Counted from the stretch's first letter, positions 1 through 8,666 are shown. The stretch is 39,898 nt of DNA from Pseudomonadota bacterium (GCA_023428245.1 JAEYYX010000053.1:1-39898); one strand, 5' to 3'. A program made the numbers and translations. The notes: generated by a model not told the origin, from the letters alone.

Positions 1-298
1 CCGTTCGCTGCGTCGCCGCCCCGATGGGCCCCTCTCGGATGCCCTTGAACGAGAGCTCATCCGGGCCTCTGTGAGACGTTTCGTGTCGGGGAAGCCACTT
101 TGCGTTTCCGGGGGGCGGCGGGCAAAGAGCCCCCCGCGGCGGAAGCTGCGAAAGGGAGCGAAGCGTGAGGCGATGGGCTCAGACAAAGGCTCGGTCGTGC
201 TCAGTCTGTTGTGATGGACCGGGGCCGAAAAGCGATGATGAGGGCAGTAGCGTTTACGTGAATCGCCAGGGGAAAAGACTGTGGTGGCGCGGGTCCCG
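1..298. other. Left-edge non-coding stretch
   Basis: This stretch lies downstream of the chrA stop and runs off the window edge. I see no convincing gene. One frame is open from the edge to a TGA at 212-214, but its product is Arg/Lys-rich and resembles no family I recognise. A GC-only hairpin (8 bp stem, arms 109-116 and 129-136, 12-nt loop) lacks a T-run and could at most be a weak terminator for the leftward doxX-chrA operon. Confidence 0.3.
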
Positions 299-1474
299 TC
301 AGAGTAGCCACTGTCCTGCCGCTGCGGTGAGGGCGACGATGAGCCAGGGGGGAGCTCTCCAGTGTTCGAGGAGGACGAAGGCGACGAGCGCGGCGGCCAG
401 ATCTCGGGGGCCGCGGACGCCTTCCGTGAAGATGGGGGTGTAGAGGGCGGCGGAGAGGACTCCGACGACGGCAGCGTTCGCTCCAAAGAGGACCGCTTGA
501 GCCCAGGCGCGAGAGCGGAGACGGTGCCAGAAGGGGAGCGCTCCTCCGACGAGGAGCCAGGAGGGCAAAAAGATCGAGAGGAGCGCGAGGAGGCCCGTGA
601 GCCAAGCGTGAGCGCCGGTGGCCATCGTCGTCCCGAGGTAGCCGGCGAAAGAAAAGAGAGGGCCGGGGATGGCTTGAGCGGCGCCGTAGCCGGCGAGGAA
701 CTGGTCGTCGGTGAGGAAACCTCGCGGCACGAACTCCGCGCGGAGCAGCGGCAACACGACATGCCCGCCCCCGAAGACGAGTGAGCTCGCTCGATAGAAG
801 CTGTCGGCGATGAGGAGCTCCCGAGAGCCAAAAGCGGCCGCGAGGATCGGTAAGCCGACGAGGAGCAGGAAGAAGATCCCAAGGACGCTGAGAGCCGGGC
901 CGTGTCCCCGCGCTCCCGCCTCTTCACGCTCGCTTTCGGGGATCGCCCCTCGATAGAGGAAGTAACCAGCTAGTCCGCCCAGAGCGATGACCCCGAGTTG
1001 GACCAGCGCACCTGGTACGGTCAAGAGCACCGCTGCCGCGAGCGCCGCGAGCGTCACCCGCGCTCGATCGGGACAGAGCTTTCGTCCCATGGCCGAGACC
1101 GCCTGCGCCACGACCGCCACCGCCGCGAGCTTGAGTCCATGGAGCCAGCCCGCCTGCCCCAGGTCAGAAGCTTCGGCGACCCCATACGCGAAGGCGATCA
1201 TGAGCAGCGCCGACGGCAAAGTGAAGCCGAGCGAAGCCGCGAGAGCGCCCGGAAGGCCCGCCCGCTGCATCCCGAGGGCAAACACGACCTGACTGCTGCC
1301 GGGCCCCGGCAAGAACTGACAAAGAGCTACGAGCTCTCCGTAGTGAGCGTCGTCGAGCCACTTGCGCCGTTCGACGAATTCGGTCCTCAGGTAACTGAGA
1401 TGCGCCACGGGGCCGCCGAAAGAGACGCAGCCAAGGCGCAGGAACGCGAGTCCGACTTCGAGAGCGCCCCTCAC
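299..1474 (-). CDS. chrA: Chromate efflux transporter ChrA (long, two-domain form)
   Basis: Integral membrane transporter of the CHR family, which expels chromate from the cytoplasm. The protein is 391 aa, the usual length of the two-domain form. The N-terminal half carries the family signature: FGGPVAHLSYLR near residue 20, then a GELVALCQFLPGPGSSQ stretch. The C-terminal half repeats the pattern with LVFGGGHVVLPLL and AAQAIPGPLFSFAGYLG. Several hydrophobic segments lie in each half. The start is GTG at 1472-1474, overlapping the doxX TGA as GTGA, so the two genes are translationally coupled in one leftward operon. The family assignment is secure. Chromate as substrate is inferred from the family; some CHR proteins may carry sulfate or other anions. 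Confidence 0.92.
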   Translation of the reverse strand: MRGALEVGLAFLRLGCVSFGGPVAHLSYLRTEFVERRKWLDDAHYGELVALCQFLPGPGSSQVVFALGMQRAGLPGALAASLGFTLPSALLMIAFAYGVAEASDLGQAGWLHGLKLAAVAVVAQAVSAMGRKLCPDRARVTLAALAAAVLLTVPGALVQLGVIALGGLAGYFLYRGAIPESEREEAGARGHGPALSVLGIFFLLLVGLPILAAAFGSRELLIADSFYRASSLVFGGGHVVLPLLRAEFVPRGFLTDDQFLAGYGAAQAIPGPLFSFAGYLGTTMATGAHAWLTGLLALLSIFLPSWLLVGGALPFWHRLRSRAWAQAVLFGANAAVVGVLSAALYTPIFTEGVRGPRDLAAALVAFVLLEHWRAPPWLIVALTAAAGQWLL

Positions 1475-1965
1475 GACGACTTCTTCTCGCTCTCAGGGTC
1501 CGGTGCGGCAAGGCGCGCATCGAGCGTGAACCTATCGCTGCCGACCACCATCAGAAACGCCGTTCCTGCGAGCATCGCGAGATCGGTGCGCGACTCGTGC
1601 AGAAAGGCCCAGAGACCCGCTTTCGGCGCGAAGGTATGTACGAAGATGAAGTAGCCGCGGCCGAGCAGAATCGGCACCTTCGACGAGAGGAGCGCGACCA
1701 CCATCGTGCAGAAGAGCGGCCATGCCGCGAGCCGTGTGACAAGGCCGACAAGAAGGAGCCAGCCGCAGAAGAGCTCCGTCGCGCCGACAAAAGGTCCGAG
1801 CAGCTCCGGCGCAGGCAAGCCAATCTTCGCGAAGCGACCCGCGCCCTGCTGACTCGCATAGAGAAACTTCCCAGCGCCTTCGGAGAAGAAGATGAGACCG
1901 ACCGTGAGGCGGATGAGAGCGGCCGCGGGGGGCGCATCGGCTGTAAAGAGCGACAAACGAGCCAC
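1471..1965 (-). CDS. DoxX family membrane protein
   Basis: Small integral membrane protein of about 164 aa with four hydrophobic segments, matching the DoxX family (LIRLTVGLIFFSEGAGKFLY near the N-terminus, then FVGATELFCGWLLLVGL). The family is linked to quinone or thiosulfate redox chemistry and oxidative stress, but the substrate here is unknown. I chose GTG at 1963-1965 because GGAGG lies 5 nt upstream; a TTG at 2022 would add an Arg-rich extension with no visible ribosome site. It is first in a two-gene operon with chrA, overlapping by 4 bp. Its 5' end faces the CLC gene, so about 150 bp holds both promoters. Confidence 0.85.
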   Translation of the reverse strand: MARLSLFTADAPPAAALIRLTVGLIFFSEGAGKFLYASQQGAGRFAKIGLPAPELLGPFVGATELFCGWLLLVGLVTRLAAWPLFCTMVVALLSSKVPILLGRGYFIFVHTFAPKAGLWAFLHESRTDLAMLAGTAFLMVVGSDRFTLDARLAAPDPESEKKSS

Positions 1966-2070
1966 GATAGCCTCCGATCGACCGCGACGTTTTCGTATAC
2001 GTGGCGCCCCGGGAGCGCGCAATGTGCGTCGCCTATACAGGCCGCGGATTTTGCGAGAAAGTCCGTCTGC

Positions 2071-2086
2071 GGCGCGCGAACGCGCC
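2071..2086 (+). promoter_or_regulatory. GC-rich hairpin in the CLC gene leader
   Basis: Perfect 6-bp stem GGCGCG/CGCGCC with a CGAA loop, ending 26 nt before the proposed TTG start of the CLC gene. It lies in the 147-bp gap shared with doxX. It may be a leader structure controlling translation. I looked for the conserved GATG elements of a fluoride riboswitch around it and did not find them. Confidence 0.3.
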
Positions 2087-2112
2087 TCTTCTGGCCAAAA
2101 GGGTGCTCCGCT

Positions 2113-3552
2113 TTGCTCGACGACGACAGCCGCTCATCTCCTTCTGAGCGCCCCACCGATCCTGAGCTGACTTCCCCCCTCGGCGCGCCTTCGCGAGGGA
2201 CCCAAGAGCCTATAACGCCTCCCCGCGATCCGAGCGAGCTCCCCGGAGCCTCCGGCGCGCCTCTCGAAGGCTCGCGCCGCTCGGCGCTGCTCGCCCGCTG
2301 GGTCCTCCTCGGCGCAGTGATTGGCGTCCTATGTGGCGCGGCTTCGGCGCTCTTTCTGTGGCTGCTCGATGAGGCCACGAACTTTCGCAACGGCCAGGAG
2401 TTGATCGTCTATACGCTTCCGATCGCGGGCCTCGTCATCGGCTGGGTCTATGAGCGCTTTGGTCGCTCCATCCAAGGCGGCAACAATCTCGTCATCGACA
2501 CCATTCATGACGATGGTCCCGAGATCCCCCTGCGCATGGCGCCGATGGTGCTCATCGGGACCGTGCTGACCCATCTGTTCGGAGGGAGCGCGGGTCGCGA
2601 AGGGACGGCGGTCCAGATGGGCGCGAGCTTGGCCGACTGGGCGGCGCATCGGCTGCGCCTGAGTGGACTCGCCCGGCGCCAGCTCCTCGCCGCCGGCGTC
2701 GCCGGCGGCTTCGGCTCCGTCTTCGGCACTCCCATCGCTGGCGCCGTGTTTGGCCTCGAATTCATCACCCTCGGGCGCATCGAATATCGGGCGCTCGTTC
2801 CTGCTCTCGTGGCCTCCGTCGTCGGCGACATGACGACCCGCGCGCTCGGCATCGGTCATACTCTCTACCCGGCGCCGCCCCACATGTCGCTCACGCCGCT
2901 CCTGCTCGGAGAGTGGATCCTCTTCGCGGGTCTGGTCGCCATCGTCGCCGCAGCTTTCATCGAGCTGACCCATTTCCTGAAGGCCCGCGGCCAAGCTCTC
3001 CTCCCGCGCCTGCCGCTCCGGATGGCCCTCGGCGGACTCATCGTGGTCCTGCTCTGGAAGGTCGTCGGGACGAGCGACTATCTCGGCCTCGGTGTGCCGA
3101 CCATCGTGCGCGCCTTTGACGATCCGGAGCTCCCCGTCTTCGCCTTCGCCCTGAAGCTGCTCTTTACGGCCGTCACGCTCGGCGCGGGTTTCCTCGGCGG
3201 CGAGGTCACTCCCCTCTTTTTCGTCGGCGCGACCCTCGGCAGCGTGTTCGGACGTTTTCTCGGTATTCCCCTCGAGCTCTCCGCCGGCGTCGGACTCGCG
3301 GCCGTCTTCGCCGCCGCTTCGAATACGCCGCTCGCGCTCTCGATCATGGCCGTCGAGCTGCTCGGCGCCTCCGTCTTCCCTCACGTCGCGATCGTGTGCA
3401 CCATCGCCTACGTGCTCTCTGGTCACCGCAGCATCTATCCGGCCCAGCGACTCTTCTGGGACAAAGGCGGAAAACCCCTAGCGTCCCCCCGCGCGCTCCG
3501 CGACAAGCTCCGCGCAAAGACTTCCTTTCCGCCGAAGGAGCCCCGCCCATGA
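2113..3552 (+). CDS. CLC-type antiporter, probable fluoride/proton (CLC-F) exporter
   Basis: CLC family membrane protein, about 479 aa from TTG at 2113 (AAGGG about 9 nt upstream). Upstream in-frame sequence overlaps doxX and is unlikely to be coding. Selectivity-filter positions look like the fluoride branch rather than chloride channels: GGNNLV at residues 122-127 (GSGIP in E. coli ClcA), GREGT at 161-165 with the gating glutamate E163 (GREGP in ClcA), and GGEVTPLFF at 362-370 (GIFAP in ClcA). From memory of the CLC-F family, Asn or Met in the first motif and Glu-Val-Thr-Pro in the third mark fluoride/proton antiporters. About 50 N-terminal residues are Pro/Ser-rich and cytosolic. The stop overlaps the next ATG (ATGA), implying coupling with the lipoprotein downstream. 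CLC family is certain; the fluoride assignment is a strong inference. Confidence 0.88.
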   Translation: MLDDDSRSSPSERPTDPELTSPLGAPSRGTQEPITPPRDPSELPGASGAPLEGSRRSALLARWVLLGAVIGVLCGAASALFLWLLDEATNFRNGQELIVYTLPIAGLVIGWVYERFGRSIQGGNNLVIDTIHDDGPEIPLRMAPMVLIGTVLTHLFGGSAGREGTAVQMGASLADWAAHRLRLSGLARRQLLAAGVAGGFGSVFGTPIAGAVFGLEFITLGRIEYRALVPALVASVVGDMTTRALGIGHTLYPAPPHMSLTPLLLGEWILFAGLVAIVAAAFIELTHFLKARGQALLPRLPLRMALGGLIVVLLWKVVGTSDYLGLGVPTIVRAFDDPELPVFAFALKLLFTAVTLGAGFLGGEVTPLFFVGATLGSVFGRFLGIPLELSAGVGLAAVFAAASNTPLALSIMAVELLGASVFPHVAIVCTIAYVLSGHRSIYPAQRLFWDKGGKPLASPRALRDKLRAKTSFPPKEPRP

Positions 3553-4691
3553 CCGCCCCGCTCCCGGCTCCCGGTGCGCGCCCCTCGCGCCGCCTGCGTC
3601 TTGTCGCGAGCGCGCTCGCCTTCGCGATTGCCCTCCCGACCCTCGGCTGCGGCCGCTCGGCGCCGAAAGCGCCTCCCGCGCGCACCATGGCCCTGGCCCG
3701 CTCCTGCGCCGGATCTTCCACCCCGAGCGACGGCGCGAGCCCTGCGAAAACGCAACCGGTGCGGGAAGCGGAGCTCCTGGCCGAAATGGCTTCAAGGGCC
3801 GCCTTCACCGATCCCCGCGACCGCGTCGCTCATGCGGCCGGCCTTCACACTTCGCTCGGCTCACAGGAAGAATCGCCGCTGTTCGTGCTCGCACGCATGC
3901 AGCTCCTGAAGAGTGAGATCTCCGCAGCTCATGCTTACTCCGATTGTCTCGGCGACGCCCTCGAAGAGCTCGAACAGCACTTGGTGAATCGCCACGCCCG
4001 CGACGAGACCGTCTTGACGGCTCTCTCCATCGCCATCGGCGCCGCTGGAGCCATCGCAGCCGGGGCCATCGAGCTCGCCGATCAAGATTCCCCCGCTGAA
4101 CCCATCGTCGGGATCGCCGCAGGCGCAACCTCCGCCGGCCTCGGAGCGAGCGCGCTCTTCTTGCCGATGCCGACGATCGAGCTCGACCACGAGCCGAACC
4201 TCCTCGCCTCCGTTTGGACAGGAGTCGGCGACGATCGCTCCTTTTCGCCCTTCGTCTGGAAGTCGCTCTTTCTGCCGCGCGTCGATGGTCCCTCTCCTGC
4301 GGCCGAGCTCCGGCGCCGCTGGAAGGAAATGTTAGAAAAAGAGGCGGGCGAGGGTCAGCGCTCCTCTGGCCCGAGCGCTCTCGAACACCTCATCTTCGGG
4401 CGCGGCGGCACCTACAGCGTCGACGCCCTCCGCCTGCGCGACGCCATGCTCGACCACCTCGAAACCGAGGTCGCCCTCATGAACCAAGATCTCCAAGATC
4501 TGCTCGAGGCCTGGACCGAGACCGCCCTGAAAGACGACCCGCGCGCCGACGAGAACCTCGAAATCTCCCCGGGCGACCCGCCGCTGCCGACGATTCCGAC
4601 CGACGAAACCTCGCCACCTCCCAAGACGCCCGAGAGCACCGCCGAGACGCCCGAGAGCACCGCCAAGACGCCCGCCTCGAGCTCAACGTAG
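3549..4691 (+). CDS. Lipoprotein of unknown function, coupled to the CLC gene
   Basis: Predicted lipoprotein of 380 aa. ATG at 3549 overlaps the CLC stop (ATGA) and has GGAG 8 nt upstream. An Arg-rich n-region and hydrophobic helix lead to the lipobox PTLGC, so the mature protein should be lipid-anchored. The centre has two Gly/Ala-rich hydrophobic stretches (IAIGAAGAIAAGAIEL and GIAAGATSAGLGASALFL) resembling glycine zippers or a membrane hairpin. A Glu-rich helical region and a low-complexity Thr/Pro/Ser tail with KTPESTA/ETPESTA repeats follow. I recognise no known domain. Tight coupling suggests it is made with the transporter and may act with it, but this is inference. Confidence 0.75.
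   Translation: MTAPLPAPGARPSRRLRLVASALAFAIALPTLGCGRSAPKAPPARTMALARSCAGSSTPSDGASPAKTQPVREAELLAEMASRAAFTDPRDRVAHAAGLHTSLGSQEESPLFVLARMQLLKSEISAAHAYSDCLGDALEELEQHLVNRHARDETVLTALSIAIGAAGAIAAGAIELADQDSPAEPIVGIAAGATSAGLGASALFLPMPTIELDHEPNLLASVWTGVGDDRSFSPFVWKSLFLPRVDGPSPAAELRRRWKEMLEKEAGEGQRSSGPSALEHLIFGRGGTYSVDALRLRDAMLDHLETEVALMNQDLQDLLEAWTETALKDDPRADENLEISPGDPPLPTIPTDETSPPPKTPESTAETPESTAKTPASSST
4623..4673 (+). repeat. 21-bp tandem repeat, about 2.4 copies
   Basis: Copies at 4623-4643 and 4644-4664 differ by one base, and a partial third ends at 4673. Each encodes a seven-residue unit (K/E)TPESTA in the disordered tail of the lipoprotein. Such coding repeats often vary in copy number. Confidence 0.8.
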
Positions 4692-4716
4692 CCTTCGATT
4701 CGCCCCTTCAGCGATC

Positions 4717-4733
4717 CTGAGGTCTCCCCTCAG
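4717..4733 (+). terminator. Possible terminator hairpin after the CLC-lipoprotein operon
   Basis: CTGAGG/CCTCAG stem of 6 bp with a 5-nt loop, 26 nt past the lipoprotein stop and before the MFS gene. An A-rich stretch rather than a T-run follows, so this is a weak call. Confidence 0.35.
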
Positions 4734-4780
4734 AACAAACAATTGGATGGACGGGGGCCCGAGCGAGCAGTGTCTGGCTC

Positions 4781-6286
4781 ATGAACGAAGCCTTTCCCCG
4801 CTCTCACGGAACGCTCCTCGGCCTGGGCCTGACCATGCTGCTCGCAGCGCTCAGCGCCAGCATCGTGACGATCGCGCTCCCGAGCCTCGCCCGTGAGCTC
4901 TCGGTCTCATTCCACAGCGTCCAGTGGGTCCTCCTGGCCCACCTGCTCACCGTCACGACCTTCATGGTGAGCGCGGGAAAGCTCGGTGATCTTCTCGGAC
5001 GCAAGCGCCTCCTCCTCGGCGGCATTTTCCTCTTCTCCGCCGCAGCCCTCCTCGCCTCACTCGCGCCGAGCTTCCCTTTCCTTCTCGGAGCTCGCGCCCT
5101 CCAAGGACTCGGAGCCGCCGTCATGATGGCCCAGAGCCTCGCCCTCGTCTCAGTATCCGTCGAAAAAGAGCGCACAGGCCGCGCCCTCGGCCTCCTCGGC
5201 TCGATGTCCGCGATCGGAACAGCCCTCGGCCCGGCCCTCGGAGGCCTGCTCACCGAAAGTCTCGGCGTGCGCGCCGTCTTCTGGTCCCAGGTTCCGCTCG
5301 CCGCCCTCGCTTTCTTCTTCGTGATTCGTTTCGTAGCACCTTCGCATGCGCCTTCGAAACCGGCCGCGGCCTTCGATCGCCTTGGCACTCTCCTGCTCGG
5401 GCTCGCCGTCTTCAGCTACGCCCTCGCCATGACCCGGGGCTCCCACGAGTTCCTTCCGACCGCTGTCGGCCTTCTCGCTCTCGCCGCTGTCGCTCTTTTG
5501 CTCTTCGTGCGCGTCGAGCTCAAGGCGAAGGCGCCCCTCGTCGACCTCCAAAAGGTCAGAAGCCCCGCGATTGGGCGCGGCCTTGCGACGAGCGCCCTCG
5601 TCTCGACGCTGATCATGACGACGCTCGTGGTCGGGCCTTTTTTTCTCTCGGGCGCGCTCGGCCTGGGTCCGAGCGCCGTCGGGCTGGTGCTCGCGGTCGG
5701 ACCGGGCGTCGCCGCGCTCATGGGCTATCCGGCTGGGCGCCTCGTCGATCGCTTTGGCTCGCCTCGGATCACGCGGCTGAGTCTCGGGGCGATGGTGCTC
5801 GCTTCGACGGGGCTCGCTTCTGTCTCCCTCGCCTCCTTCTCCTTGGGGCTCGGCGTCGCCGGTTATGTCGCGCCTCTCGCTTTGGTCACTGGAGGCTACG
5901 CCCTCTTTCAAACCGCAAACAATACCGGCGTGATGGGCTCGGTGCCCCGGGAAGAGCGCGGAGTCGTCTCGGGTTTACTCAACCTCTCCCGAAACCTCGG
6001 CCTCATCACGGGCGCCTCGCTCATGAGCGCTGTCTTCGCCTTCGCCGCCGGAGCGCCCGACGCCGCGCTCGCGGCTCCCGCGGCCATCGCCCGGGCCACG
6101 GGAGTTACTTATGCCCTCGGGGCTGGGCTCGCGCTCCTTTCGTTCTGGATCGCCTCCCGCAGCCCAAAACGGCCACATGAGCGCGACACGCCCCCGCCCC
6201 CGGTCGCTCAGAAGGAAGCGCCAGCGCTCTCACGAGCGATCGCGTCGAGCGCGCTGAGGAGCGGCTCCTCGCGGCTCTTGCGGTGA
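4781..6286 (+). CDS. MFS multidrug exporter, DHA2 (EmrB/QacA-like, 14 TM)
   Basis: Inner-membrane drug/proton antiporter of 501 aa, the length typical of 14-TM DHA2 exporters. MFS motif A is GKLGDLLGRKR in the loop after TM2, and motif C is LGPALGGLLTE in TM5. The start ATG at 4781 sits just before the first TM segment, with only a weak GAGCGAG upstream. A Pro-rich cytosolic tail of about 40 residues ends inside the 3' end of the convergent LysR gene, overlapping it by 79 bp. Substrate is unknown. The nearby LysR gene could regulate it, but LysR genes usually control a divergent neighbour, so the link is weak. Confidence 0.88.
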   Translation: MNEAFPRSHGTLLGLGLTMLLAALSASIVTIALPSLARELSVSFHSVQWVLLAHLLTVTTFMVSAGKLGDLLGRKRLLLGGIFLFSAAALLASLAPSFPFLLGARALQGLGAAVMMAQSLALVSVSVEKERTGRALGLLGSMSAIGTALGPALGGLLTESLGVRAVFWSQVPLAALAFFFVIRFVAPSHAPSKPAAAFDRLGTLLLGLAVFSYALAMTRGSHEFLPTAVGLLALAAVALLLFVRVELKAKAPLVDLQKVRSPAIGRGLATSALVSTLIMTTLVVGPFFLSGALGLGPSAVGLVLAVGPGVAALMGYPAGRLVDRFGSPRITRLSLGAMVLASTGLASVSLASFSLGLGVAGYVAPLALVTGGYALFQTANNTGVMGSVPREERGVVSGLLNLSRNLGLITGASLMSAVFAFAAGAPDAALAAPAAIARATGVTYALGAGLALLSFWIASRSPKRPHERDTPPPPVAQKEAPALSRAIASSALRSGSSRLLR

Positions 6287-7086
6287 GCGAAGAGGACCCG
6301 AACCTTGCGCGGCGAGATGGCGAGAAGGTCGAGCTCGCCGCGCGCTTGGGCGCGCAAGGCGGTCGGCTCGTGGAGCAAACCCACGCCCAGCCGGCTTTCG
6401 AGGAGCGTGCGCGTGAGCCCTTCGCGATCGACGCTGACGACACGCCGCGGCCGCACGTTGTGAGCGCGGAAGAGTTCTTCGGCCGCCAGAGCACAACAGG
6501 CGCTCGCCTCGGGATAGATCCAAGGGAGCTCCGCGAGCCCTTCCCAGTCGACGGGCATCGGAACCAGGCCCGGCGCCGCTGCGAGGAAGATCTGAAAGCG
6601 CTCCACCTCGATCGTGCTGAGCTCAGAGGCCGCTGATTTAGGCTCATTATAGTAGCCGGCGTCGAGCGAGCCGTCGACGAGCCGCCTGAAGATCGCGGCG
6701 GAGCTCCCGTGTTCGAGGGAAACCTCAACGTCAGGATAACGCTCGGCGACGGCTTTGAGGAGGTAACCGACCGAGGCGCTGCCGACGCTACTACAGGCGC
6801 CGAGCCGAAGACGCCCCGAGAGGCTCCCTTTGATGCGCGTCGCCTCGTCGAGCATCTGCTGATGCGCCATGAGCATCTGCTCGACCTTCACGAGAAGCCG
6901 CTCTCCCTCGACCGTCAGCTCCATCCCCCGCGGCACCCGCGAGAAAAGCGTTAGCCCAAGCCCGTCCTCGAGACTCTTGATGTGCGCACTCACCGCCGGC
7001 TGACTCAAATGCAGCCGCAGCGACGCCCGCGTGATCGTCCCTTCCCGCGCCACCGCCACAAACGTCCTCAGCTGCGCGAGGTCCAT
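6208..7086 (-). CDS. LysR family transcriptional regulator
   Basis: DNA-binding regulator of 292 aa, standard LysR length. The N-terminal winged helix-turn-helix is clear: MDLAQLRTFVAVAREGTIT, then the recognition region LSQPAVSAHIKSLEDGLG and LFSRVPRGMELT. The rest is a periplasmic-binding-protein-like effector domain. GGAGG lies 3 nt before the ATG. It sits 207 bp downstream of the YeiH-type transporter on the same strand. In E. coli the LysR regulator YeiE neighbours yeiH, so it plausibly controls that transporter; the ligand is unknown. Its last 79 bp are antisense to the MFS exporter tail. Confidence 0.92.
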   Translation of the reverse strand: MDLAQLRTFVAVAREGTITRASLRLHLSQPAVSAHIKSLEDGLGLTLFSRVPRGMELTVEGERLLVKVEQMLMAHQQMLDEATRIKGSLSGRLRLGACSSVGSASVGYLLKAVAERYPDVEVSLEHGSSAAIFRRLVDGSLDAGYYNEPKSAASELSTIEVERFQIFLAAAPGLVPMPVDWEGLAELPWIYPEASACCALAAEELFRAHNVRPRRVVSVDREGLTRTLLESRLGVGLLHEPTALRAQARGELDLLAISPRKVRVLFAHRKSREEPLLSALDAIARESAGASF

Positions 7087-7293
7087 GATCCTCCGAGTAT
7101 GCGCCTAAAAGGGGGTGAAGGTCGATGGGAGCACGCCGTTTGTGACGGACAGCCGTCTGCTGGCGTCTTGGTTTGCTTCTGGCGCTGTCGTTCGGCGCTC
7201 TCTGAACGTATCCTGATCGGCAATCAAAAACGACGCTCGCTCTCGAACGGCTGGCCCCCCCCCGCGGCGGGACGTTGCCGCCCAGTTCGCTCC

Positions 7294-8598
7294 CTACTTC
7301 AAATCCGGCACGGTCAGGAGGAAGCCGCCGAACATCAGGTAGGCGATGATGAGGGTGAAGAGGACGTTGAAGGTCTGGGCGCCGATGAAGGCGAGAGCGG
7401 GGCGGCTGCCTTCGAGTTGAACGAGGTCGGAGACGCGAGCTTCGAGACCGATCGAGACGAAAGCGAGGGCGAACCAGGCTGTGCGGAGAGCGCCGAGCAC
7501 AGGCGAGACCTGCTTTGTGGTTTCGGGGGAAACGAGGAAAGAGAAGAGGAGCGAGGCGACGACAAAGCCGAGGACGAACTTCGGGAATCGCTCCCAGATG
7601 ATGCGCGCGCTCGGGCGCTCGACGTCGACACGCTTGCGCAGGGTCCACCAGATCGCCAGGAAGAAGGCGGCGAGACCGAGGAGAAGGTTCTGGGAGAACT
7701 TCACGATCGTTCCGACTTTCGTCGCGGCGGGTCCGACGAGCTCCGCCGCGGCCGCCACGGAAGCCGTTGTGTCGAGGGTTCCTCCGAGCCAAGCGCCGGC
7801 GACAATCTCGTCGATCCCGAAGGTTTGCACGATCCAGGGCATCACGATCAACATCGGGACCGCGCACAAGACGACGATCGTCGTCGTATAGGAGAGCTTC
7901 TTCCGATCGCCTTGCACAGCCCCGCTCGCCGCGATCGCGGCCGAAACGCCACAAATCGAGACAGCCGTCGATAGGATCGCCGCAAACTCCTCGTCCACGC
8001 CGAGCTTGCGCGCGAACCAGAACGAAAAAGACCAAACGACGAAGACGACCACCAGAGACTGGAGAATTCCCGGAATCCCCGCGCGCACGAGCTCCCGCCA
8101 GAGCACCGTCGAACCGAGGAGGACAAGGCCGATCTTGATGTAGAACTCAGAGCTAGCCGCGACGGCGAGCCACTTCGGGATTCGGACAGTGTTGCCGAGC
8201 AAGAGACCGAAGCCGAGCGCCCAGATCACGTACTCGAGGCCGTACTGATGGAAAGTTGCGTTACCGGCGAGGATGAGCGCGGCGACAGCGACGACGTAAA
8301 GGAGCGGGAAGCCGAGCAGCGCGCTCCTGATGCTCTCTCCAAGCGCCCACAGCCCCACGACCGCAACCGGATAAAGCACGAGCCCGATCTGCAGCACACG
8401 CCTCAGGTTCGCCCCCGACAGCACACGCTCCTGGAGGTCCCCGCCCGTGGCCCAACCATAACGAGGCAGCTCAAACCCGGCGAGGCTCGAGCCCAAAAGG
8501 AGCGCCATTGCCACCAAGAGACCCGCCACGATCACGGCGAGCCAATCTTCCCCTACTCTTCTGGGCATGGGATTCGCTTCTTCTTCAGCACCACTCAT
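7294..8598 (-). CDS. yeiH: YeiH family (UPF0324) putative sulfate exporter
   Basis: Polytopic membrane protein of 434 aa with about ten hydrophobic segments. Family hallmarks are VSICGVSAAIAASGAV in the middle, WLGGTLDTTASVAAAAE after it, and VGTIVKFSQNLLLG later. The family is often labelled putative sulfate exporter; direct biochemical support is thin, and enterobacterial YeiH has been linked to sulfite control through YeiE. ATG at 8598 gives the longest plausible form; ATG at 8568 (MPRRVGEDW) is an alternative. The LysR gene follows on the same strand. Confidence 0.87.
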   Translation of the reverse strand: MSGAEEEANPMPRRVGEDWLAVIVAGLLVAMALLLGSSLAGFELPRYGWATGGDLQERVLSGANLRRVLQIGLVLYPVAVVGLWALGESIRSALLGFPLLYVVAVAALILAGNATFHQYGLEYVIWALGFGLLLGNTVRIPKWLAVAASSEFYIKIGLVLLGSTVLWRELVRAGIPGILQSLVVVFVVWSFSFWFARKLGVDEEFAAILSTAVSICGVSAAIAASGAVQGDRKKLSYTTTIVVLCAVPMLIVMPWIVQTFGIDEIVAGAWLGGTLDTTASVAAAAELVGPAATKVGTIVKFSQNLLLGLAAFFLAIWWTLRKRVDVERPSARIIWERFPKFVLGFVVASLLFSFLVSPETTKQVSPVLGALRTAWFALAFVSIGLEARVSDLVQLEGSRPALAFIGAQTFNVLFTLIIAYLMFGGFLLTVPDLK

Positions 8599-8666
8599 AG
8601 CTCAGGCTTTTCCTCCCGAAGACCCCCAGCGCCCCGCGAACAGAGCCGCAGCCGCGCCCTCTGCTA

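Noticed and set aside
2..214. Open frame from the left edge
   Set aside because: Could be the end of a gene, but the sequence is basic and low in information, with no family match.
1597..2112. Upstream extension of the CLC reading frame
   Set aside because: It is antisense to doxX, Arg/Glu-rich, and has no similarity to CLC proteins; TTG 2113 fits the family length.
1966..2112. Fluoride riboswitch
   Set aside because: The conserved GATG-containing elements and pseudoknot partners could not be found on the + strand.
2329..3426. 365-residue open frame on the - strand opposite the CLC gene
   Set aside because: Highly charged, no recognisable fold, and fully antisense to a convincing transporter gene.
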